A DNA stretch of 64,000 nt, from positions 1 to 64,000 of the forward strand of contig NZ_JAHAVQ010000005.1 of assembly GCF_029916425.1 (NCBI RefSeq), written 5' to 3'. Position 1 is the first letter of the stretch. Each line of letters starts with the position of its first letter. This document shows positions 29,199-38,907 of the stretch, piece after piece. The notes under the pieces are model-generated. The model saw nothing but the letters and a program-made list of their open reading frames with translations. It made no database searches and had not been told where the DNA came from. Source of the stretch: Liquorilactobacillus sicerae (GTDB lineage Bacteria > Bacillota > Bacilli > Lactobacillales > Lactobacillaceae). The position numbers and the translations under genes were made by a program.

Positions 29199-29983
29199 AG
29201 AAGATTCTCAAGTCCTACCAGCAGCTCATGCTGTTTGCTAATTTTGCTGACCGCCACTGCAACTCCCGACATGAATGAACTGCGATCAAAAGAATCCTGT
29301 CGAATAGTCAAAGCTTCACCTGGTCCACCAAATAAGACCTGCTCATGAGCTACATATCCTGGCAAACGAACACTGTGGATCCGCATGCCTTGATAATTAG
29401 CTCCCCGCGCTCCCGGCAATAATTCAGTTTCATTAGGATTTCCTTGATAGTGTTCAGAGCGAACTTCGGCAATCATTTTAGCAGTATTTAACGCTGTCCC
29501 ACTCGGGGCGTCAAGCTTATTATCGTGATGCATTTCAATGATTTCAACATCTGGCAAATATTTAGCTGCTTGCTTTGCAAACTGCATTAATAAAACCGCT
29601 GAAATACCAAAATTCGGGGCAATCAAGCCACCGACTTGATTTTTTTTAGCTATCTGTTGTAATTGTGCAACTTGTTCATCCTTTAACCCAGTCGTTCCGA
29701 CAACTGGTGAAATATGATGTTCTAAAGCAAATTTGACATTTTCAAAAACTGCTTTTGGCGAAGTAAAATCAATCCAAACCTCCACTTTTTGTGTATCAAT
29801 GTTTGATAACTGGTGATAAGCTGGTACGTTAAGTTTTGAAAATTCACTAATTTCATTCAAATTTTTCTCAGTAGAACGGGGATCGTAAACTCCAACTAAT
29901 TCAAAATCTGGGTGATCAAGCACCATTTCAACTGTTGTATGTCCCATGCGACCTTTAAAACCTGCAACTAGAATTTTTACCAT
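29195..29983 (-). CDS. dapB: 4-hydroxy-tetrahydrodipicolinate reductase
   Basis: An NAD(P)H-dependent step of the lysine/diaminopimelate pathway. The 262-residue protein has the N-terminal dinucleotide fold [31 protein letters not shown], and the catalytic motif [20 protein letters not shown] (about 151-170). It needs upstream dap enzymes that are not in this window. About 150 bases separate it from divergent yitT. Confidence 0.95.
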   Translation of the reverse strand: MVKILVAGFKGRMGHTTVEMVLDHPDFELVGVYDPRSTEKNLNEISEFSKLNVPAYHQLSNIDTQKVEVWIDFTSPKAVFENVKFALEHHISPVVGTTGLKDEQVAQLQQIAKKNQVGGLIAPNFGISAVLLMQFAKQAAKYLPDVEIIEMHHDNKLDAPSGTALNTAKMIAEVRSEHYQGNPNETELLPGARGANYQGMRIHSVRLPGYVAHEQVLFGGPGEALTIRQDSFDRSSFMSGVAVAVSKISKQHELLVGLENLL

Positions 29984-30137
29984 AAGACCAACCTCTTTTT
30001 CAATCTTCTTTTAAAGTTTTCTTTTTCTATTCTAACAGATTTGCTGATTTTATTATAGTTACCAATTTAAAATGGATAGCATACCGAATCTGAATGTGTT
30101 ATTATCTGATAGAATTCAATATTAAGGGGGCAATCAT

Positions 30138-31019
30138 GTGGTTCAATCAAATGAAAGAATCCATTTTAAAAATTTCATCATGATCGCAGTTGGTAGCAGT
30201 TTATATGCTTTCGGCTTAGTAATGGTCAACATTGCTAATAATTTAGCAGAGGGCGGCGTAACTGGCATAACCCTTATTTTGCGTTACTGGTTCAGTATTG
30301 ATCCAGCTATTTCAACTATTTTACTCAACATTCCATTAGTCATTATTGGCTATCGTTACCTAGGAAAAACGGCTTTAACATATACGATCTTTGGAATTTT
30401 TAGCTTATCTTTTTTTATTTGGCTTTGGCAACACGTTGATTTTTCAGTCAACATAGATCATGATTTATTTTTAGCTGGAATTTTAGCTGGACTGATTGGC
30501 GGCAGTGGTTCAGGAATCGTTTATCGGTTTGGCGGGACAACCGGTGGAACAGATATTGTTGCTCGAATCTTTGAAAAGCATCGTGGCGTTGCAATGGGCA
30601 AAACCCTGCTAACTTTTGATTGTGTTGTTTTAACTTTATCATTAAGCTATGTTAGTTTGCGAAAGATGATGTATACTCTTTTGGCTTCATATGTCTATTC
30701 AAAAGTCGTCAACTTTACCCTTGAAGGTGCTTATGCAGCACGGGGAGTAATCATTATCAGTAATCACCATCAAGAAATTGCCAAGGACATTATCAACGAC
30801 TTAAAACGCGGTGTCAGCTATTTACAGGCAACCGGAGCTTACTCACAAGAACCGATCCAGGCAATCTACTGTGTCATCAGTCCCAATGAATTGATGGATC
30901 TGAAACATATTGTTGCTCGACATGATTCACATGCTTTTGTTTCAATTTTATCAGTTAATGAAGTGATCGGCGAGGGTTTCTCCTACGATGTAGCTAAGAA
31001 AAAGCTGATGCATTTGTAG
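30138..31019 (+). CDS. YitT family membrane protein (DUF2179)
   Basis: An integral membrane protein of 293 residues with about five N-terminal helices (about 15-185). It carries the family signature IVYRFGGTTGGTDIVARI (about 120-140) and a C-terminal cytoplasmic DUF2179 domain (RGVIIISNH, VTG-like SYLQATGAYS, VCYCVI-type strand, FVSILSVNEVIGEGF). The family function is not settled. The GTG start has AAGGGGG seven bases upstream. Confidence 0.9.
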   Translation: MVQSNERIHFKNFIMIAVGSSLYAFGLVMVNIANNLAEGGVTGITLILRYWFSIDPAISTILLNIPLVIIGYRYLGKTALTYTIFGIFSLSFFIWLWQHVDFSVNIDHDLFLAGILAGLIGGSGSGIVYRFGGTTGGTDIVARIFEKHRGVAMGKTLLTFDCVVLTLSLSYVSLRKMMYTLLASYVYSKVVNFTLEGAYAARGVIIISNHHQEIAKDIINDLKRGVSYLQATGAYSQEPIQAIYCVISPNELMDLKHIVARHDSHAFVSILSVNEVIGEGFSYDVAKKKLMHL

Positions 31020-31055
31020 GACGAAATTGCTGGTTTAATCGGATTTTATCGGTGG

Positions 31056-31091
31056 GCTTCAGTGCCTGAAAGTGCTGAAGTTTTATTTTTT
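31056..31091 (+). terminator. Terminator downstream of yitT
   Basis: CTTCAG and CTGAAG arms with a 12-base loop, followed by TTTTATTTTTT. Confidence 0.65.
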
Positions 31092-31145
31092 GGAAAAGAT
31101 GATCTATCATAAATGAAGGTTACTTTTAGAAAGGAAATGGTTTTA

Positions 31146-31997
31146 ATGAAATATACGATTGATGTACCTATAGAACGTGACGGATTATGGTTGGACAGCA
31201 ATTTGACTTATACCCAAGTTCCAGGCTGGTTAGGAAAAACAACCCGCGATTTAAAATTGTCAGTAATTAGACATTTTGCAAAAGCAGGTTCAAAAACGTT
31301 TCCCGTAATCTTTTGGTTTGCTGGTGGCGGTTGGATGGACACTGATCATAATATTTATTTACCCAATTTAGTTGACTTTGCCCGCAATGGATTTATCGTC
31401 GTTGGAGTCGAGTATCGTGACAGTAATAAAATTAATTTTCCAGGCCAATTGGAAGATGCCAAAGCTGCAATCCGTTACGTTCGAGCCAATGCTGATAAAT
31501 TCCAGGCTAATCCAGAAAAATTCGTTGCCATGGGAGAATCAGCTGGTGGGCATCTAGCAAGCATGCTCGGTGTTACTAATGGTCAAAAAAGATTTGATAT
31601 TGGAAATAACTTAAACGTTTCTAGTGATATCCAAGCAGCTATTCCTTGGTATGGTGTGGTTGACCCCTTAACTGCCAAACAAGGGAGTTCATCTGACGAT
31701 TTTGATTTTGTTTACCGTAATTTATTGGGTGCAGAGCCCGAATCAGCTCCACAACTTGATCAACAAGCAAACCCTTTAACCTATATAAATCAACGGACAG
31801 TACCCTTTTTGATTTTACACGGCGATCAAGATGTTGTTGTTCCTGTTCAAGATAGTCAAAGACTGTATCAAAAATTAATTGATAACAAGGTCTTGGCTGA
31901 TTTATATCAGATCAAAAATGCCGGTCATATGGATTTGAAATTTCTGCAGCCAACTGTTTTTAAAATTATTGCAGAGTTTCTAGCTAAGGTTCTTTGA
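31146..31997 (+). CDS. Alpha/beta hydrolase (carboxylesterase/HSL-like)
   Basis: A cytoplasmic esterase-fold protein of about 283 residues. It has the oxyanion-hole FAGGGWMDTDH, the nucleophile elbow GESAGGHLAS, LEDAKAAIRYVRANA, the acid in HGDQDVVVP and the His in NAGHMDLKF, a full Ser-Asp-His triad. It probably acts on short-chain esters; the substrate is not determined. AAAGG lies upstream of the ATG at 31146; the frame opens at 31113, but the conserved region starts later. Confidence 0.85.
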   Translation: MKYTIDVPIERDGLWLDSNLTYTQVPGWLGKTTRDLKLSVIRHFAKAGSKTFPVIFWFAGGGWMDTDHNIYLPNLVDFARNGFIVVGVEYRDSNKINFPGQLEDAKAAIRYVRANADKFQANPEKFVAMGESAGGHLASMLGVTNGQKRFDIGNNLNVSSDIQAAIPWYGVVDPLTAKQGSSSDDFDFVYRNLLGAEPESAPQLDQQANPLTYINQRTVPFLILHGDQDVVVPVQDSQRLYQKLIDNKVLADLYQIKNAGHMDLKFLQPTVFKIIAEFLAKVL

Positions 31998-32001
31998 TTA
32001 T

Positions 32002-32040
32002 TAAGCGCTGCGGTTTGGGCAGCGCTTGATTTTGTTTTGA
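32002..32040 (+). terminator. Terminator downstream of the esterase gene
   Basis: Perfect AAGCGCTG and CAGCGCTT arms with a GC-rich stem, followed by GATTTTGTTTTG. Confidence 0.8.
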
Positions 32041-32106
32041 ATTTAAGTTAAGGTAAAAATGTACATTTAACAAAAAATGAGTTCAGCCCTTAGGAGGTAG
32101 CTTCCA

Positions 32107-32934
32107 TTGAATTACCCACTGCAAAGTATTTTTGAAAATCATCTTTTTCAACAACAGTTAGCGGCCCAAACAGTTTTAAGTTATCGCCATGATTTAATTA
32201 ACTTTTTTCGTTTTTTAGCAAGTAATGGTCGCCAGCCTACTGAGTTAAAGGCGATTACTGAAAGTGATTTACGAGCCTATTTTTTGGAATTAAAAAAAGC
32301 AGCTGATATCACAGCTGCAACTTATAATAAAGTTCTTTCTCATTTAAATCAATATTTTATTTTTTTGTTTCAAGCAAAACAAATTTCAACTTTACCAACA
32401 CTAGGTCTTAAAAGCACTCCCGTTACCAGCAATCAACCAAATCAACTCTTTTGGAGTGATCAATTAGCTGAACTGCTAGCAAACCCTCAAATTAGTTTTT
32501 ATGGACGTTTAACTCTTTTACTGACAGCGCATTTTTTTCAGTCAACAGAGTTCTTAGAAGCGGACTTTTACCAAATTTGGCAATTCGAAGCTTTAAATAA
32601 CTTTGAGCGCCAATTTATGCAGCAATTCAAAGCTTTTCATCAACCACTCGCTAAAAATCAGATTTGCGAAGATCTATTTTTAAAAAGAAAAACGGATCAT
32701 CATGCTCCACGTTTAACCCTGCCGGCCTTGCATAAATATTTGAAAAAAGATCAAAATTGGCTGCCATTTCCCTTTTCACCAAAAAATTTACGACGTGATG
32801 CCATTTTAAGCTTCTTGATTCGCCATCGCAATTTAACATCGCTTACCTGCTGTCGCAAGCTACACCTTGATTTAAAGTCCTTAAATTACTACCGTCTATT
32901 AAGCTATCAGCCACATGAAACCACAAGTTCTTAA
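32107..32934 (+). CDS. Degenerate tyrosine recombinase paralogue (XerD-like)
   Basis: 275 residues. The N-terminal half is a clear SAM-like core-binding domain of Xer proteins: an FENHLFQQQLAAQTVLSYRHDL start, then an ITESDLRAYFLEL helix and a YNKVLSHLNQYFIFL helix. The C-terminal half keeps only traces of the catalytic domain. HxLRH appears as SPKNLRRDAILSFLIR, so both His are replaced. The GH motif and the first catalytic Arg motif (TGxRxSE) are not visible. A Tyr pair near the end (LNYYRLL) may mark the old nucleophile site. It has a TTG start with TAGGAGGT upstream and no frameshift. Recombinase activity is unlikely; a DNA-binding role is possible. Confidence 0.75.
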   Translation: MNYPLQSIFENHLFQQQLAAQTVLSYRHDLINFFRFLASNGRQPTELKAITESDLRAYFLELKKAADITAATYNKVLSHLNQYFIFLFQAKQISTLPTLGLKSTPVTSNQPNQLFWSDQLAELLANPQISFYGRLTLLLTAHFFQSTEFLEADFYQIWQFEALNNFERQFMQQFKAFHQPLAKNQICEDLFLKRKTDHHAPRLTLPALHKYLKKDQNWLPFPFSPKNLRRDAILSFLIRHRNLTSLTCCRKLHLDLKSLNYYRLLSYQPHETTSS

Positions 32935-32935
32935 T

Positions 32936-34198
32936 TTAGAATGCTTCATTAAGTTCATTTTGCAAATCAAGCATCGTTAAATCATTCGGTTGAATCTTCA
33001 AATAATTAGCAACTGCCTTTCGAGCAAGTGGCAGATCTCCACCGCGTCTGGCTAGTAATGCCAACTCTTGCCAAAAATCTGTTTCTTGTTCAAAGTCTCT
33101 TTGAACAGAACGATAGCATTCAAGTGCTGGCTGATCGTTTTCCGAAGCGCTATATGCACGACCAAGATTCCAGACTAATTGTGAATCATTGCTCGTCTTG
33201 ATAGCTTTTGTCAACAATTTGATATTTTCTTGATATTTTTTTTGAGTTTGTAAAAGATCACTTAATTCAATTAAAGCTGATAGATTATCCTCGTCAAATT
33301 TCAAGATCTGACGTAAATATTGTTCAGCTACAACTGGTTGTGACAGCTTCTGCGCCATTTTGCTAGCATGCAAATAAAGTTTACTGTTATATTGATCAAC
33401 ACGCAGGCCTTCTTGATCGATCAATAATGCTTGCTGCTGTTGCCCTTGTTGTTCATAAGCTTTAGCTAAATAAGGATACAAAGAAGTATAGTCCGGATTG
33501 GTTTCTCTTAACTTTTCGAAACTTTTAACTGCAGCTTCATAGCGTTTTAATTGAAGCTGCGTGAAGGCTAGCTCGAACAAAATGTCTGGATCTAAATCAC
33601 GCTGATGAATCTGCTCAAGATAACCTAGCGCTTGCTCAAAATGACCAGTTTCAGCATAACAGACCCCTACTCGTTGAACTAAATTAACCTTAGCTAACTG
33701 CAACTGGCCCATTTTTAAAAGTTGCAGATAAAATGGTAATGCTGATCGGTAACGCTTAACATTGAAATATAGTTCCGCCAAACCAAAAATCACTGCTGAT
33801 TCATGTGGAGCGATTCTTAAAGCTGTTAAAAGTTTTTGTTCACTGACCTCAAATAGGCCTTGTGTTTGATACAGGTCAGCTGCTACTAGTAACGAATTTA
33901 AGTAAGCTGGAGAATCAGGTCTTACCTGACTTAAATAAACCAAAGCTTGATCATCTTGCCCATTGTTGATAGCAATCTCTGCCAAGGCCGTCTTCAACTG
34001 ATCTTCCTCAGGAAAACTTTTTAATAAACTTTGATAAATTTGCTTTGCCCAGTCAGAAAAACCTAATTGCTGTAACTCCTCAGCTAAATTAAATAAAAAA
34101 TCCGGTTGATCATCTAAAAGCGCCAGTTGTAATTCTCGAGCAGCTAAATCAAAGTTGCCAAGCTTGATTTGCGTTAATGTTTTTTCAGAGTATGTCAT
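32936..34198 (-). CDS. Tetratricopeptide repeat protein (YpiA-like)
   Basis: About 420 residues made almost entirely of TPR helix pairs (for example FDLAARELQLALLDDQPD, HFEQALGYLEQIHQRDLDP, YEAAVKSFEKLRETNPD, DNQPALECYRSVQRDFEQET-type repeats). Such a solenoid binds proteins; no enzymatic domain is seen. The start is the ATG at 34198 with AGAGGA upstream. The longer frame from 34255 would begin inside the hup terminator. It converges on the Xer-like gene with one base between the stops. Confidence 0.85.
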   Translation of the reverse strand: MTYSEKTLTQIKLGNFDLAARELQLALLDDQPDFLFNLAEELQQLGFSDWAKQIYQSLLKSFPEEDQLKTALAEIAINNGQDDQALVYLSQVRPDSPAYLNSLLVAADLYQTQGLFEVSEQKLLTALRIAPHESAVIFGLAELYFNVKRYRSALPFYLQLLKMGQLQLAKVNLVQRVGVCYAETGHFEQALGYLEQIHQRDLDPDILFELAFTQLQLKRYEAAVKSFEKLRETNPDYTSLYPYLAKAYEQQGQQQQALLIDQEGLRVDQYNSKLYLHASKMAQKLSQPVVAEQYLRQILKFDEDNLSALIELSDLLQTQKKYQENIKLLTKAIKTSNDSQLVWNLGRAYSASENDQPALECYRSVQRDFEQETDFWQELALLARRGGDLPLARKAVANYLKIQPNDLTMLDLQNELNEAF

Positions 34199-34236
34199 TC
34201 TTATCCTCTTTTTAAGTCCAATAATTTTTAATCGAT

Positions 34237-34268
34237 AAACAAAAAGCCGGAACACTAAATCTGTTCCG
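34237..34268 (-). terminator. Terminator downstream of hup
   Basis: Minus strand: CGGAACA and TGTTCCG arms with a 7-base loop, followed by GCTTTTTGTTT. Confidence 0.85.
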
Positions 34269-34297
34269 ACTATTGGCGAATTGTTATGAGCTGTAAA

Positions 34298-34573
34298 CTA
34301 TTTAACAGCATCTTTCAGCGCTTTACCCGGTTTAAATGCCGGAACCTTGCTTGCAGGGATTTCAATTTCTGCACCAGTTTGTGGGTTACGGCCCTTACGA
34401 GCTGCACGATCACGAACTTCGAAATTACCAAATCCGATTAATTGAACTTTTTCGCCTTCTTTAAGTAGATCCTGGATCGTTTCCAGAACTGCATCAACAG
34501 CTGAAGTTGCATCTTTCTTTGTCAAACCAGTTTTAGTTGCAACTGTATCGATCAATTGTGCTTTGTTTGCCAT
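34298..34573 (-). CDS. hup: DNA-binding protein HU
   Basis: The 91-residue histone-like nucleoid protein, acting as a homodimer. It has the [22 protein letters not shown] helix-turn-helix, [25 protein letters not shown] (DNA-binding arm, about 44-68) with the intercalating Pro in NPQTG, and the [12 protein letters not shown] tail. The long 5' leader contains a perfect hairpin (34623-34642). Confidence 0.97.
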   Translation of the reverse strand: MANKAQLIDTVATKTGLTKKDATSAVDAVLETIQDLLKEGEKVQLIGFGNFEVRDRAARKGRNPQTGAEIEIPASKVPAFKPGKALKDAVK

Positions 34574-34622
34574 GGTTTCACCTCCTCAGCTGAAGAATCC
34601 ACAAATTAAGTTGTGGCTATGT

Positions 34623-34642
34623 GTCATTTCAAGTGAAATGAC
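34623..34642 (-). repeat. Perfect inverted repeat in the hup leader
   Basis: GTCATTTC, four bases, GAAATGAC, located 50-69 bases upstream of the hup start. It would form an 8-bp hairpin in the 5' untranslated RNA. No T-run follows, so it is not a terminator; a role in mRNA stability is inference. A second inverted repeat, ATAAACC/GGTTTAT, lies at 34688-34713. Nothing else is seen in this 236-base space. Confidence 0.6.
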
Positions 34643-34809
34643 GAAACAATGACTAACAAATCATCATCTCTCTTAATAAGGTAGCATATAAACCCTAATA
34701 TATCAAGGTTTATGACTCTCTTTTTAACACTTCAATTCTAAAAAAAATCTCATAAAGTTTTAAAATTTATTTTCAAAAATTATTTTGTTCAAAAGCACTT
34801 TCTATTGCC

Positions 34810-36120
34810 TTACTTTCGTTGTCGCTTGATCAAATGCACTGGTGTTCCTGTAAAGTCAAATGCCTCTCGCAGCTGATTTTGTAAATAACGTTCGTAAGAA
34901 AAATGCATCAAATCAGGATCGTTGACAAAAATTACAAAAGTCGGTGGTTTAACAGCCACTTGTGTCCCATAGTAAATTCTCAAACGTTTGCCATTCTCTG
35001 TTGGGGTTGGATTACGACCAACTGCGTCTAGCAAAACATCATTTAATACTGAAGATTTGATCCGCTGCTGCTGGTTGATTGAGACCTGTTTAATTAATTC
35101 CGGTAATTGACTTAAGCGTTGCTTAGTTTTAGCTGAAACAAACACGATTGGTGCATAGTCTAAGTACTGAAACTCTTGACGGATCAGTTTTTCAAACTCA
35201 TTTAAAGTGTAGTTATCCTTTTTAATCAAATCCCATTTATTGACTAAAATAATGATACCTCGACCAGCTTCATGGGCATAACCAGCCACTTTCTTATCTT
35301 GCTCGCGAATACCCGTTTCAGCATCTAAAACAACTAAAACAACATCGGAACGATCAATTGCTCGCAATGCCCTTAACACTGAATATTTTTCCGTGCTTTC
35401 ATAAACCTTACCCTTTTTTCTAATTCCTGCAGTATCGATCACGGTAAAACGTTCCTTATTCTCAGTTTCAAATGGTGTATCAATCGCATCACGAGTTGTT
35501 CCTTCAATTTTTGAAACAATAACTCGATTTTGTCCCAAAATGGCATTTACCAACGATGATTTACCGACATTTGGACGGCCAATCAAACTGAACTTAATAC
35601 TTTGATCTAATTCCTGATGATTTTCTTTAGGAAATGCCTGACAAACCTTTTCCAACAAATCTCCAATTCCAATTCCATGAACTCCAGAAATCGGAATTGG
35701 GTCTCCAAAACCTAATGAGTAAAAATCATAAATGTCTGCACGCAATTCTGGATTATCAACTTTGTTTACAGCAACAATCACCGGTTTATCAGTTTGATAA
35801 AGAATTTGAGCAACTTTTTCATCAGCCTCAGTTACTCCCTCGCGAACACTTACAATCAAAACAATTACATCTGCTTCGTCAATCGCAATTTCCGCCTGTT
35901 CTTTGATTTGAGTCAAAAAAGGCTCATCTCCGATATCAATTCCGCCAGTGTCAATTAAGTTAAATTTCTGACCCAGCCATTCACTATGAGTATAGATGCG
36001 ATCGCGGGTAACACCGGGAGTATCTTCAACAATTGAAATTCTTTCACCCGCTATTCGGTTAAAAATCGTCGACTTACCCACATTAGGCCGGCCAACAATT
36101 GCAACTACTGGATTACTCAC
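34810..36120 (-). CDS. der: Ribosome-associated double GTPase Der/EngA
   Basis: Needed for 50S assembly. Two GTPase domains in tandem: G1 GRPNVGKST (about 9) and GRPNVGKSS (about 182), G3 DTGG and DTAG, G4 NKVD and NKWD. They are followed by a KH-like C-terminal domain ending in [13 protein letters not shown]. The 436-residue length is normal. Translation starts at GTG after GGAGAAACGGTAA. Confidence 0.97.
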   Translation of the reverse strand: MSNPVVAIVGRPNVGKSTIFNRIAGERISIVEDTPGVTRDRIYTHSEWLGQKFNLIDTGGIDIGDEPFLTQIKEQAEIAIDEADVIVLIVSVREGVTEADEKVAQILYQTDKPVIVAVNKVDNPELRADIYDFYSLGFGDPIPISGVHGIGIGDLLEKVCQAFPKENHQELDQSIKFSLIGRPNVGKSSLVNAILGQNRVIVSKIEGTTRDAIDTPFETENKERFTVIDTAGIRKKGKVYESTEKYSVLRALRAIDRSDVVLVVLDAETGIREQDKKVAGYAHEAGRGIIILVNKWDLIKKDNYTLNEFEKLIRQEFQYLDYAPIVFVSAKTKQRLSQLPELIKQVSINQQQRIKSSVLNDVLLDAVGRNPTPTENGKRLRIYYGTQVAVKPPTFVIFVNDPDLMHFSYERYLQNQLREAFDFTGTPVHLIKRQRK

Positions 36121-36146
36121 TTACCGTTTCTCCTTTCATCAATGCT

Positions 36147-36186
36147 CAAAAAAACTGGCCCAAAAGAACAAATCTTTTGCACCAGT
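36147..36186 (-). terminator. Terminator downstream of rpsA
   Basis: Minus strand: ACTGG...AAAAGA and TCTTTT...CCAGT arms with an inner bulge, followed by TTTTTTTG. Confidence 0.75.
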
Positions 36187-36210
36187 CAAAAATTTCTTCA
36201 TCATCAAGAA

Positions 36211-37428
36211 TTATTCTTGATCATCCTTATTTTTAAGTTCATTACCAACCAGATCACCTAAAGTGAACCCGGTACTTTCTTCAGGTTCATTGGCAACTGA
36301 AGACTCTGCTTTTTTAACTGCCGGTTTTTTAGTCTCACCAGCTACTGGTTTTTCTTCTAAAGCTTTAATTGATAAACCAAGCCGATGCTGCTCAGGATGA
36401 ACACTCAAAACTTTGACCTTAATTTTTTCTCCAGAAGTTAAAACCTCATTTGGAGTTGCAATATGCTTATGTGAAATCTGTGAAATGTGTACCAAACCTT
36501 CAACACCAGGAAGAACTTCGACAAAAGCACCAAAACTGGTCAAACGTTTAACCGTTCCTTCAATAACATCACCCTCAGCAATCTTTTCACTGACCTGATC
36601 CCAAGGTTGTGGCAATGTTTGTTTAATAGACAATGAAACTCGTTCTTTATCAGGATCAACAGATAAAACTTTAACTTTAACTTCTTGCCCAACTTTTAAA
36701 ACATCGCTTGGCTTGTCGACTCTCTCAAAAGCAATTTCTGAAACATGGACCAATCCATCAACTCCGCCTAAATCAACAAAAGCACCAAAGTTAGTTAGAC
36801 GTGCTACCTTGCCTTCAACAACATCGCCAGCTGCTAATTTAGCTAACGTTTCAACCTTTTTAGCTTCACGCGCAGCCTTAACAATCTCTTTATGCGATAA
36901 AATTAAGCGATTCTCGCTTGGCTCAATTTCTATAATTTTCAACTCAAGTGTTTGGCCCTTAAACTGATTAAGATCCTCGACATAATGATCTTCAATCATT
37001 GAAGCCGGAATAAATCCACGAACACCTGCATCAACTACCAAGCCACCTTTAACAACTTGGGTAACAGGTGCTGAGATTGTTTCGCCAGCTTCATACTTTT
37101 TCTCAATTTCATCCCATACTTTGCGGGCTTCCAAACGACGTTGCGAAAGCAAATAGCTACCGCCCTCTTTATCTGAACCGATCTTTGAGATAACTACCAA
37201 ATCAAAAACATCCCCAACTTTGATCTGGTTAGTAACATCCTCACCTGGTTTAACGCTTAATTCCTTAAACGGTACAACGCCTTCAACACCAGTTCCTTCG
37301 ATTCCAACAATTACTTGTTTATCATCATCAAAAGCTAGAACCTCGCCTTTAACGACGTTTCCAATTTTTACTTCACTAACACTGTTTAGTGCTTCTAATA
37401 AATCTTTTTTCGAATCTGCTTCACTCAT
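36211..37428 (-). CDS. rpsA: 30S ribosomal protein S1 homologue
   Basis: An RNA-binding protein of 405 residues with four S1 domains (about 18-90, 105-175, 190-260, 275-350), the Gram-positive form. The GAFVDLGG...GLVHVSEIA and GAFVEVLPGVEGLVHISQIS repeats are the strongest. A charged C-terminal tail (about 355-405, KKPAVKKAESS, EPEESTG) follows. In low-GC Firmicutes it is only loosely tied to the ribosome. It lies between cmk and der, the conserved order. Confidence 0.94.
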   Translation of the reverse strand: MSEADSKKDLLEALNSVSEVKIGNVVKGEVLAFDDDKQVIVGIEGTGVEGVVPFKELSVKPGEDVTNQIKVGDVFDLVVISKIGSDKEGGSYLLSQRRLEARKVWDEIEKKYEAGETISAPVTQVVKGGLVVDAGVRGFIPASMIEDHYVEDLNQFKGQTLELKIIEIEPSENRLILSHKEIVKAAREAKKVETLAKLAAGDVVEGKVARLTNFGAFVDLGGVDGLVHVSEIAFERVDKPSDVLKVGQEVKVKVLSVDPDKERVSLSIKQTLPQPWDQVSEKIAEGDVIEGTVKRLTSFGAFVEVLPGVEGLVHISQISHKHIATPNEVLTSGEKIKVKVLSVHPEQHRLGLSIKALEEKPVAGETKKPAVKKAESSVANEPEESTGFTLGDLVGNELKNKDDQE

Positions 37429-37519
37429 GGACCATGTCCTCCTTAACGACTAACTCTAAATACCATTTTAGCTGAAAATTGATTTAAAATCCAGTTAAAA
37501 TACATTTTTCAAGCGCTTT

Positions 37520-38188
37520 TTACTTTTTTTTGATAATTTCCATGATTTTATCGACCACTTGATTGATCGATAAACTAGTTGTATCGACTAAAATTGCATC
37601 TTCTGCCTGCGTTAAAGGGGAAATTGCCCGTGATTCATCTTTCTTATCCCGCAAGGCAATTTCACTTTCTAGTTGCTGAAGATCCACCTTAAATCCCTTA
37701 GCCAGATCTTCACGATAGCGACGTAAAGCTCGTTCTTTAACACTCGCAACTAAGAATATTTTAACTTGCGCATTTGGCAAAACTGTGGTCCCAATATCTC
37801 GACCATCCATCACGATTCCACCATTGACTGCCAATCTCTGCTGTTTAGCAGTCAGTGCTTCGCGAACACTTATCTGGGCAGCAACAGTTGAAACATGTTT
37901 GCTAACGGTTGGTGTTCTAATTGCCTGGGTCACGTCTTCTTGATTAACCAAAACCTGTTGACCAGCTTTTTGCGGCACAAAACTAATTTCCAAATGACTT
38001 AATAATTGGGCCAACGCAGCATCATCGTCAAGAACAACTTTCTCTTTTAAGGCTGCCCAGGTTACTGCCCGGTACATTGCCCCAGTATCACAATAAATAT
38101 AATTTAACTGACTAGCAATTTGCTTTGCAACGGTGCTCTTTCCAGCTGATGCCGGGCCATCAATTGCAATCTGTAACCTTGTTCTCAT
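37520..38188 (-). CDS. cmk: Cytidylate kinase
   Basis: Phosphorylates CMP and dCMP with ATP. The 222 residues include the P-loop DGPASAGKSTVAKQIA (about 10), YCDTGAMYRAVTW (about 31), DVTQAIRTPTVSKHVSTVAA, and MDGRDIGTTVLPNAQVKIFLVAS. It is the usual neighbour of rpsA. Confidence 0.96.
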   Translation of the reverse strand: MRTRLQIAIDGPASAGKSTVAKQIASQLNYIYCDTGAMYRAVTWAALKEKVVLDDDAALAQLLSHLEISFVPQKAGQQVLVNQEDVTQAIRTPTVSKHVSTVAAQISVREALTAKQQRLAVNGGIVMDGRDIGTTVLPNAQVKIFLVASVKERALRRYREDLAKGFKVDLQQLESEIALRDKKDESRAISPLTQAEDAILVDTTSLSINQVVDKIMEIIKKK

Positions 38189-38220
38189 AAGACTAAAAAT
38201 CTCCCTTAAATTAAACTCAA

Positions 38221-38844
38221 TTATTTTACCCTAACTTTTTGACCAGGCGATAAAACAGATGAACTGGAAAGTCCTGGATTTAATTGCAAAAGTTCAGCTA
38301 TCGTCAAGCCGTTGTTAGTTGCCACTCGATAAATTCCTTGACCAGACCCAACCGTTGCATAGACTGCACCTGAACTACTTGCTTCAACTGCCGAACTAGT
38401 TGAAGCTGATACTGCTGAACTCGAATCAGCTAAAGAAGTCCTGCTTTCTTCTGTTTTAGTTGAACTCGTTTCAGCACTAGACGTCTTAGTTGAACTTTCA
38501 TTTGCAGCAACCGTCTGTGTACTACTTGAACTTGATCTTTTGTTGCTAGTTTGACCTTTGCTAGTCTTAGTTTTTTTATTTTTTTTAGCAGATGACTCAA
38601 CTACGCCGACATTATTGTTATTATTGCTTGAAGTCTTATTAGCACTGTTTTGCGAAACGAAATAAAGTGCAACTGTCCCAATGATAACAACAATAAAGAC
38701 AATTAATAATGACGTTGTTAAAACTGAATTATTTTTGATTTTTTTTCGGCTGGCAGTCCGTGAATAATTGCCATTTTCATCACGTTCATCATCAAAGCTG
38801 CGGTCCCAAGGCTTTGATTGCTGATCGTCATCCTTGTGATTCAT
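38221..38844 (-). CDS. LysM domain membrane protein (YpbE-like)
   Basis: 207 residues. A charged cytoplasmic N-terminus (DDERDENGNYSRTASRKK) precedes one membrane helix (VLTTSLLIVFIVVIIGTVALYF, about 41-62). Then comes a low-complexity Ser/Thr/Lys linker (about 68-155), and a single C-terminal LysM domain (YRVATNNGLTIAELLQLNPG, about 172-206). LysM binds peptidoglycan, so the protein spans from membrane to wall. Its position between recQ and cmk corresponds to ypbE in Bacillus. Confidence 0.88.
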   Translation of the reverse strand: MNHKDDDQQSKPWDRSFDDERDENGNYSRTASRKKIKNNSVLTTSLLIVFIVVIIGTVALYFVSQNSANKTSSNNNNNVGVVESSAKKNKKTKTSKGQTSNKRSSSSSTQTVAANESSTKTSSAETSSTKTEESRTSLADSSSAVSASTSSAVEASSSGAVYATVGSGQGIYRVATNNGLTIAELLQLNPGLSSSSVLSPGQKVRVK

Positions 38845-38907
38845 CGTAAAGTCCCTCCTCGTGTTGTTTACCCTTTATTCTACCATAATTATTATTCCAC
38901 CACTATA

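Noticed and set aside
34199-34255. Longer start for the TPR protein
   Set aside because: The extra codons would overlap the hup terminator and have no ribosome site.
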